17,197 bases of DNA from an uncultured Prevotellaceae bacterium. GTDB taxonomy: Bacteria; Bacteroidota; Bacteroidia; Bacteroidales; Bacteroidaceae. The notes below the pieces were generated by a model. The model was not told where the DNA came from and did not search any database. It was given only the letters and a program-made list of their open reading frames with translations. The DNA lies in contig CALEPV010000085.1 of assembly GCA_937910905.1 (NCBI GenBank), positions 1 through 17,197 of the forward strand, read 5' to 3'. How positions within the stretch are numbered: position 1 is the first letter of the stretch; each line of letters begins with the position of its first letter. Positions 6,061 through 12,373 of the stretch are shown piece after piece. The position numbers and the translations under genes are program-made.

Positions 6061-8178
6061 ATGAAACAACGCTCCTATATACATATTTATACGTTTCCGG
6101 CACTGCTGATTGCAGTACTGGCCTTGATGGTAATATCGTGCCAGCAAAAGACGGAAGTGAAGCAGGAACAGCGTAAATCGGAAGCTGACAGCCTGCTGGA
6201 GCAGGCATATGTGGCTCACGACTACGAACGCATCCTGTGGCTCGCAGACAGCCTGGAGCGCGAACACGCCATAACATCGGCACAAGCCAACCAGAAGCGC
6301 GGTGTAGCCTACAACAACCTAGGTGAAAGACGCAAGGCCGAATTCTACTTCAACAAAGTGATGGCCGAAGGCTATGATAATGATATCGACTACGCAGAAT
6401 ACGTCATAGCAGCATCACACCTGGCCATGATACTGAAGACCAAGGGTGACTTTGAGGGAGCACTGCGAGTTGGATTACCAATTATCTCAACACTGAGGAA
6501 TAGCGGCAGGACATCAAATAGCGCTGAAGCACACATCTACTACACCATCGGTCTGTGCCAAATCAACCTAGGTGACCTGCCAGATGCAGCACACAACCTG
6601 AACACCGCCTACGAGACCTTCACGAAACAGGCTAAGCAGGATTCCACCTGCTATGGTCAAGACAACGTGGCTGTGATATGCTTCAACACTGCAGCCAACT
6701 ACATTAACACCAAGCACTATGCTGAAGCAGACCTGTGGATACAGCGCAGCCGCATGGCGCTGGAGGAATATGCCAAACTGCCCGATGCCCAGGAAGAACG
6801 CACTTCCAAGTTCAACAGCCGCATGATACTCATGGAAGCCCTGCAGCTGGCTCACATAGGCAAGACGGCACAGGCAGAACAAGCATATGCAGAATACATG
6901 AACACAGAGTTTGCCAATACTAGCGAGGGACATCTCAATGCCTGCGAGTATCTGGCTGTGGCCAACCGCTGGGAGGAAGCCGCCAACTTCTTTGCCGAAC
7001 TGGACGATCTGCTGCCACAATTGGGCAGGTCACTCAATCTGGACAACATACAACAATATGTACTGCCAAAGTACCGAGCTGAAGTGAATGCCCGCCACAA
7101 TGATGCGGCCCTGCGCACAGGCACCCTGCTGTGCGATGCTCTGGACTCAGCCATACTGTGGCAGAAGCAAAACGATGCTGTCGAGCTGGCAACAATCTAC
7201 GAGACCCAAGAGAAAGAGCGCCAGATATCGCGCAACGAGGCTACCATTGCAGAGCAGACGGCTTCGATGAACAAACAGCGTGTGATAACTGTAGTTATCG
7301 TACTGCTGCTACTCATACTTTTCTTCGCCATCGTAGCCATACTGCGCCAGCGTGCAGCCAAGCGACTGGCTGCGAAGAACGAGGAGCTGAAGCAGAAGAA
7401 TGCCGAGCTAACACGCGCCAACGCACGAGCAGAAGAGGCATCGAAGATGAAGACCAACTTCATTCAACAGATATCACATGAGATCCGCACTCCGCTCAAC
7501 ATACTGTCAGGCTTCACCCAGGTGCTGACCACTGCCGATGCCGAGTTGGACGACAACACACGCAAGGACATAAACCACCAAATCACGGAGAACACCAACC
7601 GCATCACCAAGCTGGTGAGCAAGATGCTGGAACTGAGCGATGCCAACAGCAAGGCACTGATAGACCGCAACGACAACGCGCTGGCCATACAGATTGCACT
7701 GCGGGCTATCGACAAGTCGGGCATCACATCGGCCACACATCTGGACTTCTCTTTTGAGCAAGGCAAGGGTGCCGACTCGCGTGCATTTATGACCGACATA
7801 AAGATGGCCACACGTGCACTCACACTGCTGCTCGACAATGCCGTCAAGTTCACCAAGCCGGCCAATGCCATTGAAGAGCCTGCAAGCGGCAGCCCGTTGC
7901 AGGGCATCAACGGAGCTCCACGCAAGCCCCAGGCAGCACTCTACGCCGTGACCACTCCGCAGAGAGTGAAGTTCGTGGTGGAGAACACAGGCAAGAGCAT
8001 ACCTGCCATCGAATCCGAGCATATATTCGGCGAGTTCGTGCAGCTGGACAGCTATTACGAAGGCACTGGCCTAGGACTCACCATAGCACGAGGTCTGGCA
8101 CGACGCCTCGGTGGTGACATCGTACTCGACACATCCTACACTGTAGGTGCACGTTTCGTGATGACGCTGCCGACATAA
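6061..8178 (+). CDS. TPR-containing membrane sensor histidine kinase
   Basis: A 705-residue kinase. Residues 1-27 look like a lipoprotein signal (VISC, C27). Residues about 35-390 are helical TPR-type repeats, presumably the sensor part. A membrane helix spans 408-428 (VITVVIVLLL onward). A coiled coil (about 430-465) follows, then HisKA with QISHEIRTPLN and phospho-acceptor H473, and a HATPase domain with N-box N593 and the G2 loop GTGLGL at 668. The usual Asp of the G1 box is Asn (ENTGKSIP, N642), and the gap between N-box and G1 is about 15-20 residues longer than usual. There is no receiver domain and no response regulator gene nearby, so the partner is unknown. It is divergent from fabD; the next gene starts 15 bases after its stop and may be cotranscribed. 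Confidence 0.93.
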   Translation: MKQRSYIHIYTFPALLIAVLALMVISCQQKTEVKQEQRKSEADSLLEQAYVAHDYERILWLADSLEREHAITSAQANQKRGVAYNNLGERRKAEFYFNKVMAEGYDNDIDYAEYVIAASHLAMILKTKGDFEGALRVGLPIISTLRNSGRTSNSAEAHIYYTIGLCQINLGDLPDAAHNLNTAYETFTKQAKQDSTCYGQDNVAVICFNTAANYINTKHYAEADLWIQRSRMALEEYAKLPDAQEERTSKFNSRMILMEALQLAHIGKTAQAEQAYAEYMNTEFANTSEGHLNACEYLAVANRWEEAANFFAELDDLLPQLGRSLNLDNIQQYVLPKYRAEVNARHNDAALRTGTLLCDALDSAILWQKQNDAVELATIYETQEKERQISRNEATIAEQTASMNKQRVITVVIVLLLLILFFAIVAILRQRAAKRLAAKNEELKQKNAELTRANARAEEASKMKTNFIQQISHEIRTPLNILSGFTQVLTTADAELDDNTRKDINHQITENTNRITKLVSKMLELSDANSKALIDRNDNALAIQIALRAIDKSGITSATHLDFSFEQGKGADSRAFMTDIKMATRALTLLLDNAVKFTKPANAIEEPASGSPLQGINGAPRKPQAALYAVTTPQRVKFVVENTGKSIPAIESEHIFGEFVQLDSYYEGTGLGLTIARGLARRLGGDIVLDTSYTVGARFVMTLPT

Positions 8179-8193
8179 TTACCTTTTATATTT

Positions 8194-9189
8194 ATGAACG
8201 CCAATCCATACTTGTATCAGTGTCCGGAGCTGATGAGCGGCAAGACTATTCTGTACGTACATGGTTTTGCTTCGTCAGGTCAGTCGGGCACAGCCAAACG
8301 CATACAGCAAACTCTACCCAATGCCACCGTTGTGGCTCCCGACCTGCCCCTGCATCCGCAGGAGGCATTGGACATGCTTCGCAACTTGTGCGACAGCATA
8401 AAGCCCGCACTGATTATAGGCACATCGATGGGCGGCATGTACACCGAGATGCTCTATGGCTACGACCGTATATGCATCAACCCTGCATTCCGCATAGCCG
8501 ACACCATGGCCGAGCACGGCATGATGGGACGGCAGCAGTACTTCGGTGCGAGGGCAGATGGTGTGCAGGAGTTCTATGTGGACAAGCCCCTGGTAAAAGA
8601 GTTCCGCTCCATCACGGAGCAGTGCTTCAGCTGCGCTGATGCCGAGGGTGAGCAGCAGCGGGTGTACGGATTGTTTGGCGACGAGGACACGCTGGTAGAC
8701 ACCATCGAACTATTCTCTGCCCACTACCCCACCGCCATACGCTTTCACGGTGAGCACCGCATGAACGACAACTCATTCATGCACTCCGTGATGCCAGTAA
8801 TCAGATGGATTGACGACCGACAGTCAAAAAGAGAGCGTCCTATAGTATATATCACTATGGACGCTCTCATAGACCATCAAGGCAAGCCCTACAGCTCATC
8901 GCAGAAGACTATCCGCAGGTTGCTGGACAACTATCAGGTGATATTCGTAGCTCCGGCGACTGCCAATGCTCAGCACTACAGCAGCACCATCGACTGGCTA
9001 TACCAATATATTAATGTGCCGGCATACGGGCATACCATCTTCGCCAATCAGACGAACCTGCTGTATGGCGACTACATCATCTCACAATCAGTATCCGACA
9101 GCATGGCTACTGTGGTTGAGTTCGGCTCAGATACATTTAAGACGTGGGACGATATCGCCTACTACTTCGACAAGCTGGGCGGACAATAA
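8194..9189 (+). CDS. YqiA-like esterase fused to a degenerate 5'(3')-deoxyribonucleotidase-like HAD domain
   Basis: A 331-residue protein. Residues 15-207 are an alpha/beta hydrolase of the YqiA/YcfP type: LYVHGFASSG (20-29), nucleophile S78 in GTSMGG, acidic residue in FGDEDTLVD (161-169) and H188 in FHGEHRM. Residues about 216-331 resemble the NT5C-type deoxyribonucleotidase fold: VYITMDALID (218-227), FVAPATANAQHY, NLLYGDYIIS and VEFGSDTFKTWDDI. The catalytic residues of that fold appear lost: the first Asp of the DxD motif is Thr221, and the later Asp pair is Ser-Gln (297-298). It is therefore probably an active esterase carrying a non-catalytic, perhaps ligand-binding, domain. An internal start at 8233 (MSGKTILYVHG), preceded by GGAG, is a possible alternative. 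It follows the kinase closely. Confidence 0.85.
   Translation: MNANPYLYQCPELMSGKTILYVHGFASSGQSGTAKRIQQTLPNATVVAPDLPLHPQEALDMLRNLCDSIKPALIIGTSMGGMYTEMLYGYDRICINPAFRIADTMAEHGMMGRQQYFGARADGVQEFYVDKPLVKEFRSITEQCFSCADAEGEQQRVYGLFGDEDTLVDTIELFSAHYPTAIRFHGEHRMNDNSFMHSVMPVIRWIDDRQSKRERPIVYITMDALIDHQGKPYSSSQKTIRRLLDNYQVIFVAPATANAQHYSSTIDWLYQYINVPAYGHTIFANQTNLLYGDYIISQSVSDSMATVVEFGSDTFKTWDDIAYYFDKLGGQ
8826..8868 (-). terminator. terminator-like hairpin inside the esterase gene, antisense
   Basis: The perfect 10-bp arms GAGAGCGTCC (8831-8840) and GGACGCTCTC (8859-8868) are extended by ATAGT/ACTAT (8842-8846, 8854-8858) with one bulged T. Read on the minus strand, the stem is followed by TTTTT (plus 8826-8830), the form of a Rho-independent terminator. 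It would stop transcripts running out of the convergent acyl-CoA synthetase gene. Confidence 0.65.
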
Positions 9190-9312
9190 GTGTGGCGAAG
9201 GCACACGACCTACGAGGTGACGCTGTGCATTGATTTCCTCGAGCTTCGGTTGCAGGTTCTCTGGCACGCGATGACGGAACACCTTGACGGTATCAACGCC
9301 TGTAGCCTCCAA

Positions 9313-10992
9313 TTACACCTCATAGTTGAGGTACTTGTACCTCTTGATGCTCTTCTTCGGTGTCTTCTCGAACTCCTCTGGCATCAGGTGTATAGCATGA
9401 ACACGTGCATAGCTGGGCACCACGAGGTTGAGCTGCTGGCGGTTGCACTCCATCAGTTCCTCCAGTCCGGCCTTGTTCAAGCGTTGCTTCTTCACCTCAT
9501 CCGGGTCGGCATATACCAGAGCGTGCAGCAGTTCACCCTTCTGGATGACTACACACTCGGTGACGCATGGCAGCGAAGCCAGCTTGTCCTCAATCTCCTC
9601 TGGGTATATGTTCTGGCCGTTGGCACCGAGCAGCATGTTCTTGGAGCGTCCCTTGATGAAGACATTACCATCAGCATCAATCACGCCGAGGTCGCCAGTG
9701 TGGTACCATCCGTCGGCATCGATAGTCTGACGCGTAGCCTCATCGTTCTTGTAGTAACCCAGCATCACGTTCATGCCGCGTGCCAGTATCTCGCCCGGCA
9801 CATTCTGCTGGTCGGAGCTGTTGATGCGTAGCTCCATGCGCGGAGCAGCCTTACCGCAGGAGCTGGGCTTGTAGGTGTGCCAGTCCTGATAAGTGATAAT
9901 CGGGGCACACTCTGTAGCACCGTAGCCCACGGTGTAGTTGAAGCCGATACCATGCAGGAACACCTCGATGTCCTGGTTCACGGCAGCACCACCCATGATT
10001 ACCTCGTAGAAGTTATCGCCAAAGGCCTGCTGCATCTTGCGACGTATCTGCATCTTGATGCGGTCGCGCAGGAACGGAGTCATCAGCGCAAGCCGGATGG
10101 CCGGAGCCTGTATCTTCGGGAAGATGGCCTTGCGCACTATCTTCTCTATGATGAGTGGCACGGCAATCACGATGCGTGGCTTCACCTCGGCGAATGTCTT
10201 GACGAGGATGGCAGGCGACGGCACCTTGGTCATATAGTACACATGAGTACCATTGAGGAACTCGAATATGAACTCAAATGCCATACCGAACACATGGGCC
10301 ATAGGCAGCATAGACACAACCTTGTCACCGGCCTTGACATGCTCGCCCATCACCTCGATGGCAAACTGGTAGTTGCTCCACAGTGCGCGGTAAGGTATCA
10401 TCACGCCCTTGGAATTGGATGTTGTGCCGCTGGTGTAGTTCAGCACTGCCATCTCGTCGGGACTCTTCTCCTTGTAGTAGCTGATATGGTGCTTTCGGAA
10501 GTTCATCGGGAATTTCTCACCGAACAGACGGTTTAGGTTCTCGCGGGCGTAGCGCACCTTGTCCGTGCGGCCCACCAGCAGCGTGTACTCATCGCTCGAA
10601 TTGCTGAAGATTCCCTCCAGGTGCGGCATCTTGTCCGGGTCCAGCTTGGGCCAGACCTGATCACCTACGAAGAGCAGCTTGGCCTCCGAGTGGTTCACGA
10701 GGTCGTGTATCTGCTCCGGATGGAACTCGTGCAGGATGGGCACAGCCACAGCCCCATAGGTCAACGTGGCCAGAAAAGCCACGCCCCATCTTACGGAATT
10801 ACGGCCACAGATGGCCACTTTGTCGCCTTGCTGAACGCCGGAGGCTTCGAGTATGATGTGCAGTTTCTCTATTACACGGGCAACGTCCTTGTACTGATAG
10901 GTGTATGCTCCATAGTCTGTCATGGACTCGCGATCCCAATGTGTCTTGATAGCATTCTCAATGCAGGCGTTGAAGCTAGGTATTTCTGTCAT
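9313..10992 (-). CDS. long-chain acyl-CoA synthetase (AMP-binding enzyme)
   Basis: A 559-residue adenylate-forming enzyme that activates fatty acids with ATP and CoA. Motifs seen: phosphate-binding loop YTSGTTSNSKG (186-196), GYGATECAP (357-365), WYHTGDLG (429-436), IKGRSKNMLLGANGQNIYP (446-464), and the C-terminal lysine region TPKKSIKRY (544-552). The start was set at MTEIPSF (10992). The upstream ATG at 11142 lies before the promoter box and its extension is not protein-like. It is monocistronic, with its own promoter and a leader of roughly 110 bases containing an 8-bp repeat. It is convergent with the esterase gene. Confidence 0.94.
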   Translation of the reverse strand: MTEIPSFNACIENAIKTHWDRESMTDYGAYTYQYKDVARVIEKLHIILEASGVQQGDKVAICGRNSVRWGVAFLATLTYGAVAVPILHEFHPEQIHDLVNHSEAKLLFVGDQVWPKLDPDKMPHLEGIFSNSSDEYTLLVGRTDKVRYARENLNRLFGEKFPMNFRKHHISYYKEKSPDEMAVLNYTSGTTSNSKGVMIPYRALWSNYQFAIEVMGEHVKAGDKVVSMLPMAHVFGMAFEFIFEFLNGTHVYYMTKVPSPAILVKTFAEVKPRIVIAVPLIIEKIVRKAIFPKIQAPAIRLALMTPFLRDRIKMQIRRKMQQAFGDNFYEVIMGGAAVNQDIEVFLHGIGFNYTVGYGATECAPIITYQDWHTYKPSSCGKAAPRMELRINSSDQQNVPGEILARGMNVMLGYYKNDEATRQTIDADGWYHTGDLGVIDADGNVFIKGRSKNMLLGANGQNIYPEEIEDKLASLPCVTECVVIQKGELLHALVYADPDEVKKQRLNKAGLEELMECNRQQLNLVVPSYARVHAIHLMPEEFEKTPKKSIKRYKYLNYEV

Positions 10993-11009
10993 AGCCGTAG
11001 TTTTCTGTA

Positions 11010-11054
11010 TCTGTGATATAATAATGTGATAATGTAACAATGTAACGTTGTAAG
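11010..11054. repeat. 8-bp short tandem repeat in the acyl-CoA synthetase leader
   Basis: Five 8-bp units: TCTGTGAT, ATAATAAT, GTGATAAT, GTAACAAT, GTAACGTT, then GTAAG. It lies between the promoter (11113-11143) and the start codon (10992), so it should be part of the 5' leader of the mRNA. Confidence 0.65.
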
Positions 11055-11112
11055 TAGCTACTGGCTGCAGCGAGCAGGCCACAGAAATTGCACAGTGCGG
11101 GCTTACAGTGTG

Positions 11113-11143
11113 CAAAATTACATCAAAGCCTGCACATACCAAA
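11113..11143 (-). promoter_or_regulatory. complete Bacteroidetes promoter of the acyl-CoA synthetase
   Basis: On the minus strand, TTTG (plus 11140-11143) lies exactly 19 bases before TAATTTTG (plus 11113-11120), an exact match to TTTG-N19-TAnnTTTG. It places the transcript start near 11106 and settles the choice of start codon. Confidence 0.85.
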
Positions 11144-11163
11144 ATAATTTGTGCAGAAAATCG

Positions 11164-11829
11164 CTAATAAACTCTATTGCCAAAGATTGTGGAACCTATG
11201 CGAACCAGCGTGGCGCCCTCCTCGATGGCTATTCGATAGTCGTGGCTCATGCCCATCGACAGTTCACAAAATGCTGAATCTGAGCTAAAAAAGCGCTGCT
11301 GTGCATCTACGAAGGTGGCGCGTGCGAGGGCGAAGTCGCGCCGTATGCGTGCCTCGTCGTCAGTATTGGTGGCCATGCACATCATTCCCGCAATCTGCAC
11401 ATGCTGCAGTTTGCTCCACTCGCCAGCGGCCAGATAGTCCATGCATTCGTCGGGAGCGAAACCGAACTTGCTCTCCTCCTCGGCCACATGCAACTGCAGC
11501 AGGCAGCTGATGCGACGGCCCACCTTCGCTGCCTGCTTGTCTATCTCCCTGAGCAGACGGCCGCTGTCCACGGCGTGGATGAGCGACACATAGGGTGCGA
11601 TGTACTTCACCTTGTTGGTCTGCAGGTGGCCTATGAAGTGCCACTCGATGTCCTGGGGCAGCTCGCCGTGCTTCATCTGCAGCTCCTGCACATGGCTCTC
11701 GCCGAATATGCGCTGGCCGACACCGTAGGCCTCGCGCAGGGCCTCTACCGGATGGTACTTGGACACAGCCACAAGCCTGCACCCGACTGGAAGCTCTGAT
11801 GTGATGCGTATGATCTCGTCTGCTATCAT
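11164..11829 (-). CDS. YggS family PLP-binding protein (PLP homeostasis)
   Basis: A 221-residue cytoplasmic protein of the YggS/PROSC (PLPBP) family, which binds pyridoxal phosphate and balances free PLP and amino/keto acid pools rather than acting as a known enzyme. The PLP lysine is K24 in AVSKYHP. Other family blocks are FGESHVQEL, WHFIGHLQTNKVKYI, SMGMSHDY and GSTIFGN. Length is normal for the family. Its ATG overlaps the stop of the DUF4494 gene by one base (TAATG), so the two are translationally coupled. Confidence 0.95.
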   Translation of the reverse strand: MIADEIIRITSELPVGCRLVAVSKYHPVEALREAYGVGQRIFGESHVQELQMKHGELPQDIEWHFIGHLQTNKVKYIAPYVSLIHAVDSGRLLREIDKQAAKVGRRISCLLQLHVAEEESKFGFAPDECMDYLAAGEWSKLQHVQIAGMMCMATNTDDEARIRRDFALARATFVDAQQRFFSSDSAFCELSMGMSHDYRIAIEEGATLVRIGSTIFGNRVY

Positions 11830-12272
11830 TACTCAGTAGCCTTATAGCGGAACACGTCCATGATGGGTGTCTCGGCTATGGACACGATGACCCAGTCGCC
11901 CAGCGTACCCTTCATGCCCTTGTCCAGTGCCACTACAGCGTCGCGGAAGTCTGTGGCCTGCACAAGCATCATCTGGTTGGTGCGCTTTTCCTGGCCGGTC
12001 TTCTCGTCCAGCACCACGTAGGCCACCTTAGCCTTGAACCAGCGGTCGGCATTGTTGTCTATGCTCTCAAACAGCTCAGTGAGCCTGGCCTTGCGTATGT
12101 CGGTCACCTCAAACTCGCCGCTGATGTATGGTGTCATCTCCTCAATGAAGCGCTTCTCGGCCTCGGTGAAGCTCAGTGCCTCCACTATGTAAGCCTCCGT
12201 CACCTTCTTGAGCAGTCCTGTCTCCAGTGTCTTGTCATATCTGACTTTGCATTCAAACCATTCGTTTGTCAT
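11829..12272 (-). CDS. DUF4494 family protein
   Basis: A 147-residue protein matching the Bacteroidetes DUF4494 family: N-terminus NEWFECKVRYDKTLE, middle VTEAYIVEALSFTEAEKRF, and end DVFRYKATE. It is soluble, with no signal or membrane segment. The function is unknown. The start at 12272 (MTNEWF) was chosen because an earlier ATG at 12311 lies within the -7 box and so upstream of the likely transcript start. It is the first gene of a two-gene operon with yggS, an arrangement that may link it to PLP or amino-acid metabolism (inference). Confidence 0.88.
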   Translation of the reverse strand: MTNEWFECKVRYDKTLETGLLKKVTEAYIVEALSFTEAEKRFIEEMTPYISGEFEVTDIRKARLTELFESIDNNADRWFKAKVAYVVLDEKTGQEKRTNQMMLVQATDFRDAVVALDKGMKGTLGDWVIVSIAETPIMDVFRYKATE

Positions 12273-12308
12273 TATTATATGTTTATTATATAGGTTACAA
12301 AACTGTGA

Positions 12309-12340
12309 CAAAGGTACATCAGATTATTGTTTCTGCCAAA
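12309..12340 (-). promoter_or_regulatory. promoter of the DUF4494-yggS operon
   Basis: On the minus strand, TACCTTTG (plus 12309-12316) is preceded by TTTG (plus 12337-12340) at 20-base spacing. The upstream half overlaps the promoter of the divergent ATPase operon. Confidence 0.75.
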
Positions 12341-12355
12341 TAATGCATACCTTTG
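12326..12355 (+). promoter_or_regulatory. promoter of the calcium ATPase operon
   Basis: TACCTTTG (12348-12355), with ATTG at 12326-12329 as a weak -33 element. It places the transcript start close to 12362, only about 12 bases before the ATG at 12374, so the leader is very short. Confidence 0.7.
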
Positions 12356-12373
12356 TGCCGCAATTACGGAATA

